64,000 nt of DNA from Echinarachnius parma (lineage: Eukaryota; Echinodermata; Echinoidea; Clypeasteroida; Echinarachniidae): the NCBI GenBank assembly GCA_037951105.1, contig JBAMJV010004342.1, positions 62,001-126,000 on the forward strand, given 5' to 3'. Position numbers and translations under genes: made by a program. A model generated the notes under the pieces. It was not told the DNA's origin and made no database searches. It was given only the letters and a program-made list of their open reading frames with translations. Positions 21,468-62,430 of this stretch are shown piece after piece (positions within the stretch are counted from its first letter, which is position 1; every line of letters starts with the position of its first letter).

Positions 21468-22099
21468 TTAAATCAAAAGAATGAGAATTTCTGGATTTAT
21501 AAGCCTGAAAATTATCACCTGAAGCTCTTAGAGCAAAATTGTTTTGTTTTGTGTACATGAGCCTGTGTTTTTGTGTTTTGTAATTATGTTTAGTTTTTAT
21601 TGTTGTTTGCCAGGGAAATAACTGCTCATTTTATTATACCCTAAGAACTTAAATAGTGAGCATATTACAGTGTTTAATTAATTCATGCATGTTAGAGGCT
21701 TCAAAAGTCAGTATACATGTACTGTACATTGACATTGTTCTTGTTCTTGTAGAATTTAGATGCTCCAAGTAATTGTCTTATTCACATGCACATGACAAAA
21801 TAATGTAGAATTGTTAGTACTAGTACCAATAAGTACCAATAGTATCAAATGTTGTATTACATTTTTGTCTTATGTATTCTGATTCTGGTTCATCATATTT
21901 ATAGGCTATTGTCTACCAGTACAAGCAGAGTCTGCTGAACATTCAAATGATTTACCTAGAAACAAAGTATTGGGATCTCCACTTTATATTTTTTTGCCCT
22001 GGGACATTTATTAAGAAATAGACTCCTTAACATGATGTTACATTTGCAGTTTCCTGAAATCCGACCCCGATTTCATTGCCTTCGTGCCTTTTGGATATT

Positions 22100-22370
22100 T
22101 GTGACCGAATATAGCAAAACCCTGCACTTGTCGGTAAAAATAAGAATGTAGATTTTCATACCATTAGAAAGGCCTCGTCACAAGCTTTCATTTCATGCTT
22201 TGTTCTAAACAAATTGGTCAATAATTGGCAAAGATATATTTGTTTAAATTCAAAACATACATGTAGGTCTTTTACACACATTATGTGAACTTAAAATACC
22301 CATTTCTTCAAAACATGAATTACCGACAAGTGCAGGTTTTTGCTATATCCAGTCACATATATTTAGTGAT
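22100..22370. repeat. Inverted-repeat element
   Basis: 'gaccgaatatagcaaaaccc' with 'tgcacttgtcggtaa' on the left pairs with 'ttaccgacaagtgcaggttt' and 'tgctatatccagtc' on the right, about 200 bp apart. Confidence 0.65.
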
Positions 22371-22857
22371 ACAGGAAATTAGACACATTGCAAAACATTA
22401 CTGTTGTGTCATTCAGGAAGTCAGTCACAGCACATTGTAGTTACAGGAACATCCTTGCAATTACATGTAAACTTGTTATTTGGCAAACATGCCTTGTGCG
22501 TTTGATATGGACCAGATGTTTCATATGTATACAAAGTATTGCCTCGTGGTTGCTTTTGAAATGAATTATATTGTGTTGTTGTTTTTTTCTCCTCAAAATC
22601 CTAGACATTTGTGATGCTTGTAGAGTTTAATTAGGTTTTATTGATGAAACTAGACTTATTGATTCAGAATTACTTTGAAAACAAAGAAGCCACTACTTCT
22701 GTTATATTGGCACTAAACATGTTTCTTTGTTATGTGTGCATACTGCATATAGTATTTATAATTCAGAAATCTTCTTTTATCAGTAATTTTTATCAATATT
22801 ATATAGGGTTTACAAGATATATTTCCTGTTGTATGCTGTAGTGTTTAGTGTCATTGT

Positions 22858-23160
22858 TTCGTTGGTGGCTTAGCGGTTAGTGTCCGCCTCATGCACGGGA
22901 GGTCCCGGGTTCGAACCCAGACCGGGTCATACCAAAGACTTTAAAAATGGTACCTTCTGCCTTCTAGCCAGACACTCGGCATTTATAGAATGGAGAAGGG
23001 AAAGTTAATCACACGAGTTACCAGAGGACTAGCCCCCTTCTGTAACTTTTGCTACATTTAGTAGACGTGTGGCCTAGGGCTATTGAAACGGAGATAGGCG
23101 CCGCCTTATGTGCCAACATTGGTACGGGAAAGACTTTAACTTTTTTTTCGTTGATTGATT
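22858..23160 (+). mobile_element. tRNA-derived SINE, third family
   Basis: The head has an A-box-like 'tggcttagcggttagtg' and a B-box GGTTCGAACCC. A non-tRNA body of about 230 bp follows and ends in a T-run. It is too diverged from a cloverleaf at the acceptor stem to be called a functional tRNA. Confidence 0.7.
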
Positions 23161-24970
23161 ATCTTGTTGATCAAATTTGTTGGATATTATTGAAAACTTG
23201 AAAAATATATTTTTTTCTTTCTCATAAGGATTTATAGAAGAATAATTATATAATCTTAGTGTATGCTAGATTATTCTGGATGTACACATTTTGTGTGGAT
23301 CTTTATATAAAGTGCCTCTTTTTTATGATCGTCTTCCAAGTTATATTCTATGAATTTGTATCTTGAGATATTACAATATGCTATAAATGTATTACACATC
23401 TTCACATTTATTTTTTCAAATGATTTACGATGATTGTCTTCCATTACATTCAGACAGTTTTATTAAGAGTTTTATTTGTTTTACTATAAGCTGAAAATAT
23501 CAGAGGACTTGATATTTATTGTAAAATGCATTTCTATTGTGTTTATGTACATGTATTTACTACATGTACCTTTATGACTTTATTTAAAAGGTCACAAAAT
23601 CTGAATATAAAGGGCATATCTTTGTTTAAAAAATCTCAAAAATCTCAAGTTCATTTATTTGTTTGTTGTTGTTGTTTTATTCATATGCTTTATTCATCTG
23701 TATTGGTATTTCATTTTCATATAAAGAACATTTCTAAACTTATGATCGAAATATGAATATTAAACCTCAACAAATAAGTGGCTATAAAAAGGCTTTAGGC
23801 TAAAGATTTTAGAGCTAAATATATGTTTTTAAATGTTTCCTCAAATAGTAACAGATGGTATGGTGCCCTTTATACAATACATGTATACGAGGGTAATTAT
23901 CTTGGGAATCTTTTTATGTCCTTTCCTCAGCAGCAAAGCTAACCTATTCCACCCAATTTTGGTGAACATTAATACGTCCCCGCTCTCAATATAGCCGTAC
24001 ATGTACATGTAATCTGCACCATTTGCATAATTCTCAATATAGCCGTACATGTACATGTAATCTGCACCATTTGCATAATTTGCACTATGTCCCCAATTTG
24101 GGGGGACCGTCCCCAGTTTCCAATAAGTCCCTGATTTGAATGTACAGTGTCATACTTGTACGTCCCCGTTTAGGAGGGATTACAAATGCACACACACACA
24201 GACAAATGTACAGACATTTTCACACACAATTCGTTGCAAGCAAACAGTAATAAAGGACAACCCATACATATCTTTTTTTTCTTCAAGTTAGTGATATTTT
24301 CATTTTGTTCTCTCATATACAATACAATATGCTGCACCAAATAACCAATGAACTGGTTTATAATGATGCGCATCAATACATTTTATATCAGTTTCCATAT
24401 GTCTATAATATGGATATCCTCTTTCGTCTTCCTATACAGTTCATAAATGCAATGAATTAATTCTATACAATTTTCTGACATATCAATTTCACAATATGCA
24501 ATAAATCTAAACATCAATAAGCAAATTAAATAGTACGAGTATCCTAGGCAACGAAATATAAATTATGCTAATCTAATATTAGCTACATTGAATGTGCAAC
24601 TTCTTCCGAATAACTGGCACCTTGAATTACTATATAACGGGTCATTAAGTTGCAATGTTTTGAGGGGAATAAATTGATGCAAAACTGAATGTAATAATTT
24701 GAATTTAAACAGCAAGCAAATTACATTTAATAAGTAACTTAGACAACTGTATAAACACATTAACCAGCTCATAGAAAACTGTTTTGAGGGGAATAAACCG
24801 ATGCAAAACTGAATGTAATAATTTGAATTTAAATTGCAAGCAAATTACATTTAATGAGTAACCTAGAAAACTGTATACACACATTTACCAGCTCCTTGAA
24901 AACTAAGTACTTGTATTATATGCAACTCAGGGGAAAAAATAAAATATGATGGAAAATTAAATGTAATAGT
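23160..24970. other. M6PR-COP1 spacer, part 2, with local tandem duplications
   Basis: No gene was recognised. A 47-bp unit ('tctcaatatagccgtacatg' onward) is duplicated at 23984-24080. A unit of about 125 bp ('gaggggaataaa' to 'ccagctc') is duplicated at 24660-24900. Confidence 0.6.
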
Positions 24971-24975
24971 ACTGG

Positions 24976-25146
24976 GCCCCGTAACATAAAGGTTCACGAT
25001 TAATCGTACGATTGATCAATTAGATGTATGATTAATCGTACGATTGATCAATTGGATGTATGATTAATTGTACGATCAATAAATCAATCATACGATTAAT
25101 TGATTGATCGTACGATTAATCGTGAATCTTTATTTTACGGGGCCCA
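24976..25146. mobile_element. Palindromic MITE (GGGCCCCGTAA ends)
   Basis: 'gggccccgtaacataaag' and 'cacgattaatcgtacgattg' on the left match 'cgtacgattaatcgtg' and 'ctttattttacggggccc' on the right. The interior repeats 'gtacgattgatcaatt'. Confidence 0.75.
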
Positions 25147-25149
25147 GAT

Positions 25150-26370
25150 CTACATTTATGTGGGCTTTTTTGCACAGAAATACATTACTCTCTAAGGTTT
25201 GAGAAGATAACTCAAAATCAGTTTTGAAATTCGTTTCAGGCTCATCACAGAAATATTCGCAGATAACTAATTGGTAAATAAACAATTTGGGGGATTTACA
25301 CTTTACTGCCACGGCTCTAACAAGCCATGTGCGCTTGATTCTCAGAGTACACTCGGGGGAATTTACACTTTACCGCTCTTGCTAGCTCTGCGCGCTAGTT
25401 TCTTCATGCACGCACAACCTATCAAAACACACACACAAAACCCTATCTAAAGCCACTGCGTGTGACGCATATTTTGGCACACCTAAGCAAGCAGGAAGAA
25501 AGTGGTCAAAATGTGACGAAAATTGCTGATTATTGTCATTTTTAGAGGTTAATTTTCCTTCTTGATCTGAATTATATTGACTGATCATCAGGGACACCCC
25601 CAAACTTGATTTCAAGACATAAAAATAAAAGCACAAGAAACTTTCAGAAAGTGAAAAAATCCAGAGTGAAGCCGTGGCAGTAAAGTGTAATTTAAAAAAC
25701 CTTTGCTATTAAAAGCAATTGCATGTGATGCTAACTACATTATGCTAAACTAGCATGAAAATGGAAGATTTTCATTGATTTTAGCACTTATTTTGCCGCC
25801 TTCTTCATCGAGATTACATGCGGTCGTAAAGTAATAGGGAGGACCATTTTGCATCGATACCTCTATGAAATGTTTCTCCCAAGGTAATTAAGTGCACAAA
25901 ATAAATGTATAAAAGTTTGCACTGAGCCTACTAAATGTGAACAATCATTTACGGCTATAAAGTAATGTATATGTACCAACAAGTGATAAATTCATGAACA
26001 CAAATATATGCAAGGGGGGGGGGGTACAAAAAAACATATAATTATTTGTTGAGACTTGAGACCTTAAACAAATATGTGATATCATAACATTAATGTCCAT
26101 GTGATGCATTTATAGTAAAACAAACTCGCCTCAGTAATGTACCTATGTACATACTCAAAACTGAAACATTGCAGTATTAATAATTTGGAAAAAATATGAC
26201 TTATAATTTGCAGTATAATAATAAATAGTAACAATGACAAATATGAGACAAACATTATGATGTGCAACTTGGTGTATGACAGAATTTCTCCGAACAATGT
26301 CCCTGAAAAGACACAAACAAACCGTTTCACTAAGATATCTTCACTTGACCTTGATATTGCAAACATGTAC
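25150..26370. other. M6PR-COP1 spacer, part 3
   Basis: No gene was recognised. A poly-G run lies near 26014. The phrase 'acactttac' with 'gcc' recurs at about 25300, 25360 and 25680, a weak degenerate tandem pattern. Confidence 0.4.
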
Positions 26371-26374
26371 TTTC

Positions 26375-27015
26375 TCAACTCCCCGGGGAGTATACCAGCC
26401 ATATGCTGCCAATGATGCAATGGTAACTAAAACCTGACCATGGTACCCATTTATACACCTGGGTAGAGGGCAGCAATGCAGATTCAATGGCCCGGATTCA
26501 CAAAGGAGGTTTGTACAAACCATGGTTTATCCATGGTCTACATCTGTGGAGTGCTGCTCGTATACAAGTAAAAACAATTATAATTTCTAATGATATGACT
26601 GTTAGTGCTTGCTAACCAGCAAATTTCACCATGTGAGAAGACAAACATTTATTTGGCGCATTTTGTAAATGTGTACCATCAACATTGTTAACAAGTAAGG
26701 AGTTTACATTCTTTCTCCATCAGTCCACAAATGGCACTCCATATATGTAGACCATGGATAAACCATGGTTTGTACAAACCTGCTTTGTGAATCCGGGCCA
26801 ATGTCTTGCTTAAGGGCATACATTGTAAATGCCGGGCCATCGATTGGTTTGGGAATTGAATCCCAGGATTGGAAATCTAGCACCCAACCGTGCTACTCTT
26901 TTATATATCTGGGTAGAGAGCACCAGATAAAATCGTTTGCTGAAGGACCTAAATGCTGGGCCATCGATTGGTTTGGAACTTGAGTCGCCTAATTGAAATT
27001 CAAACACTTACCCTA
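26375..27015 (-). mobile_element. SINE fragments interrupted by a palindromic MITE
   Basis: On the minus strand, body text of the SINE at 5428 ('ctccccggggag', 'tacccatttatac') lies at 26380-26488. The MITE at about 26489-26803 has ends TGGCCCGGATTCACAAAG and its reverse complement, with 'gtttgtacaaaccatggttt' inner arms. SINE-like text resumes after it and is itself partly duplicated ('gccgggccatcgattggttt' at 26832 and 'gctgggccatcgattggttt' at 26955). Confidence 0.65.
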
Positions 27016-27584
27016 TCTTGCCACAACACCTCCAATGATACATATCATATCAACTTTCTTTGTTGGTAGCTAGACATATACACAGACATGGAGATTTTCC
27101 AAGCTTATCTGGCATAGCATCCATAGTTTTGCGAAACATGAGACGGCGCTAATTTCAAAGAAACTACAGAACATGGTATCAAGTATCTCTACAACAAATT
27201 ACCATATTTGCTGGTCTATTAACCGACCCCCGTTTCAGTCAAGGTTAACGCTGCACTGTGTCTCTCTACTCGCAAGTTACGATCTAAATTCGATATGATC
27301 TTGAACTTGTAAGAAGGAATAACATATCGTGGTACAGTTTTTTTTTCTTCTCTGCTCTGATTCTTTTTTCGTAATGATCTTTGTTTGTCTTGTAGCGTTT
27401 GATACAGTCCCATGCAGAGTGTTCCATGCTGTAATGTCCTAGGTGGGGATTTTTCTCGAAAATTTTCGCTATCTCTGTGTATAGGACACATCCCCCTTTT
27501 CAGGTGTTCTTTGGTCGGGAATAAAGCATGGTACCTCAACATAGAGAGCACTGAGAAGCCTCCATGACTACAAAGTGCCAGTCG

Positions 27585-27790
27585 ACTGGCTGGTATACTC
27601 CCCAGGGAGTCAAAAATGTGCACTTTGCGGGCAGGAATGATTGCAGTGTATATCCACTGATGGTCGGTGGATACACACTGCAATCATTCCTGCACAAAGT
27701 GACCACGTAATGATAATAATAGTGTAAAGCGCTATGGTACTTGGGTAAATAGTGCTATATAAATAACAGTTATTAATATTTCTATTATTA
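27585..27790 (+). mobile_element. SINE tail carrying an inserted hairpin
   Basis: 'tactccccagggagt' and an ATT-rich tail belong to the SINE at 5428. Bases about 27617-27700 are an almost perfect hairpin: 'caggaatgattgcagtgta' against 'cactgcaatcattcctg', with a loop of about 12 bases. Confidence 0.6.
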
Positions 27791-27849
27791 ATATTATGAA
27801 AGTGATCCATTTGTTCATACATACAAGGGACGTTTGGGTGTTCCATTGC

Positions 27850-29290
27850 GACATAGTTGAATGCTCTGTGAGGAAACTGTAAAATAACAATCAACAGAAC
27901 AAAAAGAAGATAAGATTAAGGTGCTGATTGTCAAACGCAAAGTTCCAAGCTCCAAGTTCGTATTTTGTGGCAATTGTCCTGTATAGCAAAATGCGGTGTA
28001 CACACGCTGCTGAAGTGCATAAAATAACATTCAACTGGACTAGAACAGATAATACAGGACAGCGCGGATGGTCAAACAAGCTTCAAGAAAATTGTATGGC
28101 GATCATCCTGTGTATCAAGATGTAGCGTTCAAACTTGCGTGTATCATAACACATTGTTGAAGTGCATAAATAGTCAATGCGTGTAATCTAGATGAGAACG
28201 GACGAGAAGATGAATATGCAGATTGTCAAATGAGCTCCAAGAAAACTGTATCCATGGTGATTGTCATACAGGTGTAAACTCTTTGATCTGACTAGTGTGT
28301 AATGTAATGCACAACTTATGCTCGAGAAACATGATTACTCGATGTACGCAGTCAATTAAACGGACAAGTATAACTAGTCAAATGAACTTTGATGCACTTA
28401 CATTAACTCCTGAACTTTGATACACTTATCTCCCGTTTAAACTCACAGTTCTCACGAGTGTGTATAGTAACACCCTGTTGAAATCAATTTAGAACATCAT
28501 TCATCATATTATGCAGTTGACTTTGAAACAGACAAACGTCACTGGTTAACCCATTCTGGACTGGTCCTTACAATACTCAGGCAGTGGTCTATGGAGAGTG
28601 CATGTTATACCAAAATCAAAATGGCTTTAAATGGGTTAAATGAACTAAGTTCTCACATTCACATAACCATTACAGCATCCATGGCGTCGATTGTCACCAT
28701 TGAATGAAGCCGAAATATTTCTTGCAAATTCAGAGTTAATTGGAAAGTCCAGAAATGTCTGCACTGAAAACATAACCATAACAGCATCCATGGCGTAGAC
28801 TGTCACCATTGAATGCACCGAATGTCGATGAAGCCAAACAACTTCTAGCAAATTTAGAGTTAATTGGAAAGTCCAGAAATGTCTGCAATGAAAACAAAAC
28901 CATTACAGCATCCATGGCGTAGATTGTCACCATTGAATGCACCGAAGGTCGATGAAGCCAAAATATTTCTAGCAAATTCAGAGTTAATTGAAAATCTTGA
29001 AACGTCTGCACTGAAAACAAAACCATTACAGCATCCAAGGCGTAGATTGTCACCATTGAATCCACACACGGTCAATGAAGCCAACATATTTCTTGCAAAT
29101 TCGGAAAATGCAGGAAAATCTTGACATTTCTGCACTGAAAACGTTACTGTTACAGTGTCTGTGGCGTAGATTGTCACCGTTGAATCCACAAAAGATCAAT
29201 GGAGCCGACATTTTTCTAGCAAGATCAGAGTCCATTGGAAAGTCCCAAAATGTCTGCGCTGGAAACGGAAGCAAAGACGATGACGGTGCC
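27850..29290 (-). repeat. Tandem arrays downstream of the COP1 stop codon
   Basis: Bases 28650-29250 hold five units of about 124 bp around 'attgtcaccattgaat' and 'gtctgcactgaaaac'. Bases 27850-28500 hold longer, more diverged units around 'gattgtcaaa..agctccaag' and 'gaagtgcataaa'. Both resemble the sequence next to the true last exon ('gatcgtcaaaccagctct' at 29291). They look like serial copies of the COP1 3' end in different stages of decay. The short ORFs here arise from the repeat. Confidence 0.7.
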
Positions 29291-29295
29291 GATCG

Positions 29296-59371
<30,076 letters not shown>

Positions 59372-59411
59372 CTGCAAAGAAAATAGAAGGAAGAGGAATG
59401 TTATATTTCAA

Positions 59412-59465
59412 ATAGTTTCAATAACAACAAAGCATCTATCGGGCTGCAAAGAAAATGTAAGGTAA
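59412..59465 (-). pseudogene. Fragmentary copy of the COP1 RING exon start
   Basis: 'ttcaataacaacaaagcatc' with 'tatcgggctgcaaagaaaat' repeats the exon start and acceptor of 59312-59371 ('ttcaataacttcaaagcaaa', 'tcggactgcaaagaaaat') about 75 bp upstream in gene direction. Confidence 0.65.
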
Positions 59466-59469
59466 AAAG

Positions 59470-62430
59470 GCAAGGTGAAAGATGGTTCCAATCCAATATT
59501 AGAACTTTGCAAGAGCAGCAACCTATCAATATCAATATTTTATTAAAAGACCTGGGCCCATATTCATAAAATTGCATCACGGGGTCAACCAAGATACACC
59601 TACATTGTAATTGGCAAGTAAAAAGAATTTCTTGTTGTAGACTAAGGGGCCTTGCAAAGTTTTAAAAATTCCAACCATCCAAATAAGATTTGGAAGTGGG
59701 TGGGTGGGTCCACGGCCATTTTGGATTTAAACAAATTAATTGGAAAACCCCACCCAAAATAAAGATTTAGTGTAAAAAACGGCACTTTACTTGTCTCAAA
59801 TCATATACAGTCATTATATGATTTTAGTTTTCTGTCCATGTCAGAGATGGATTTCCCCCAAAAAAGTTTGAATAGGGGGGTGGGTGGGGTGAGCTCTATC
59901 CAAATCTTATTTAAATGTTTGGAATTGTTTAAACAAATGCATAGCCCCTAAGTCCTATCATTTCAAATAATGTAGATTTAGAATGGAACTAAGCTAGTGT
60001 GGATTTATGAGTAGAGAAGTAGAGAAGAGTGGTCTCAAAAATTGTGACACCCAAGAGAAAATATACAAATAAGCAGGGCTCGACACTAGCACTTCCCCGC
60101 TTGCCCAGGGATAAGAAAATGGTTTCGGGCAAGTAGAATGTAATTTAATTGTCTAGTTTGCTTGTCCGATCGGACAACTAAAAATTTGTTCAACTACGAG
60201 ATAAAAATGTAATTTCATATTCATGTGTTAATCTCATCTAGACTAGAAGAAAGAGGGCAAGTAAATGTTATAGTGCGCAAGTAGAATGTCAAAATAAATG
60301 ATTTTACTTGCCCAAATGGGCCAGTAAAGAAAAACAAAGTGTGGCGGCTTGAAATAAGTGACAGGATTTTGAATGTATGCTATTTTCGGTACAGGTACGC
60401 AAGTGAAGAAATGTGAGCATTTAGCTGTTCCTTTAACTGTCCCTCAAGACTACATGTATGCGATGAAAGGGTGACTCTTAAATGGCTGCTTGATGTCTAG
60501 ACGGCACCATGTGATATGAGAATTCATGTAAGCTCCGCTAAGGAGAAAGGACTACAAACGAAAATCATTTGGATACATCCACAGGGAATACAGGTCTCTA
60601 AATTGATGCGCATCCTATAGTATAGGTAAGGGGGTCCAATGGGCAGCTGTGTGCCCCCTTTAAGCCAAAAAATTAATGAAGAAATGCATACTAACCAAGT
60701 CTACTATGATTATTTTCAGCTCATGAAGCCCCTCCCATGAGAAACCTTGCCACCCCCCTTTTCTCCCCCATTAGATTGACCCTTGTTACGCCACCTCATG
60801 CACACTTGACTTCGATGGCCCTATGACGTCAAAACTAATGACTTTTTCCTCTTTTTATTTCCAATGCATGCATGCTGTAGGGGGAAAATGTTTCAAAATA
60901 TGCAGCTACATGTATGATGTAGGTATGCAATACAAAACTGTACGACAAAGAACAATACATTGTAGATGTTGTCTTGACGATTAAACATGGAGCTAAAAAT
61001 TAAAATGTTCTCTTTTTTTTCTGTTGCTGCCTGTCAGTGTCAGGCGAGTAAAACAAAGCCTTGTCTAGTTTGCAAGCTTGAAACCATTTTTGGTGGTCCA
61101 AAACAGAGAAAAACATTGACGACTAGCCTTTACATAAAATCAGATTTTCCCAAATAACTACATGTAATTGTAGATAATGGGCAAAATTGTCTTAATGCTA
61201 TGGTACACTTCCAATAGAATAGTCTGAACAATGATTTCTCTATTTTCAGCTACCCTGGATGTGACCCAGAGGAATTTACGCTTCTTTTACATCGATTTGT
61301 TGTGATCTTGAAGAAAATGTAACCGCCTATAACATGGGGCCTACTGTATTAGACATGGGGCGCAAACAAAACAACCCACAATATAACAATACAATTTACT
61401 CATACTATAGATAGGTAAAACTAAAGCATGTATGCAAATACGCAAGTTACACTATGCCCCACAGTCCCAGGGTTCCCCCCCCAAAAAAAAAAATTTAAAA
61501 AAATTGTGGATTATCAGAGAGAACAAAAAATTGAAAGGTGACATTCCTCTGTTGAATTGGGGCATGGGAAGAAAAAGCCAAAAGGGTCAGACTGAAAGAA
61601 TGCATGGTCAGGGACTAGAAACAGATCAAAGAAAGAGAGAGAAAGAGAAATTATGTACAATGTAGGTAGAGACATTTGCCTCCTTCACATCTACAGCTAG
61701 AATATTTTAAACGGTTCTAGGCCCCATTATAACTAGAAATTGCGCGCTCGGCGGGTCGCGCAGCCGAGCACATGTATCCCCCGAACCAATTGCATTGCAC
61801 TTTTGTGGGTTGTAATATTGTGAACTGAACAAGTTTGGTGGTGTACGTTGTTCTACTAGGCTGGCAGTAGCCTTTGGGCAAGGCCTCGCGCGCTGTTTGT
61901 CCTCCGAGCAGGGTCTGATTAATAGACAAGGCGATGTGCGCTTACAGCAGTGATCGCTGGACTGAGCCGCGTCAGCGGCGAGGCCTTTGCTAACTTGCGG
62001 AGCTCATTAATATTGGCATATGTAACAGGCTCTTACATTATGCAGCAGTTAAAAACAATTGCAGCCAATCGTCATTGTTTAGGGTTTTGAACAAGGTGTT
62101 ATACTTGGATTTGTTTATCAATTATAGGGGGATCAGTATTCAAGTGTACTAGAGTCTCTAGAGAATCATATATCTCATTCAGTTTAAAAAACATTATTTT
62201 AATGTCAAGTAAGTTTTCAAATGACTCAAGTATTAATTAATTTGCTGTTTGATAATGGATTTATTGAAAATATTACTTCATTTTTTTCTCATTCTAACAA
62301 TCTATACCTATGCAAAGTAGATCCCCTGATCTTTCTTTTCATCCCTCAGCTGAGATATTTGCAATAATTGTGCATGGCCCTGGTACTTTTTAGACATGTA
62401 TTTCTGGATTTGATGTCTGAACCTCTTTAC
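59470..62430. other. Upstream COP1 intron or flank without a recognised exon
   Basis: It contains the hAT-like MITE at 60075-60352. A CpG-richer island lies at about 61735-62000. No RING-start exon or COP1 N-terminus was recognised, so the remaining 5' exon(s) are probably beyond 64000. Confidence 0.5.
60075..60352. mobile_element. hAT-like MITE (CAGGGCTCGACACTAGCACTT end)
   Basis: 'cagggctcgacactagcact' at the left and 'cttgcccaaatgggccagta' with 'aagtgtggcggcttg' at the right form imperfect inverted ends. Same family as 55874-56098 and 44065-44366. Confidence 0.65.

Larger units (their letters stand above)
20900..22640. other. M6PR-COP1 spacer, part 1: 3' flank and MITEs
   Basis: No gene was recognised. 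It contains the TTAA-flanked MITE at 21029-21467 and an inverted repeat at 22100-22370. The M6PR 3' UTR and polyadenylation site are probably in the first kilobase. Confidence 0.5.

Noticed and set aside
22858..22932. Functional tRNA gene
   Set aside because: The A- and B-boxes are good, but the acceptor stem does not pair well and a SINE body follows directly. The same applies to the head at 5428.
61717..61929. COP1 N-terminal exon in the CpG-richer patch
   Set aside because: The minus-strand frame has no similarity to COP1 before the RING and no donor in the needed phase, so it was not called.
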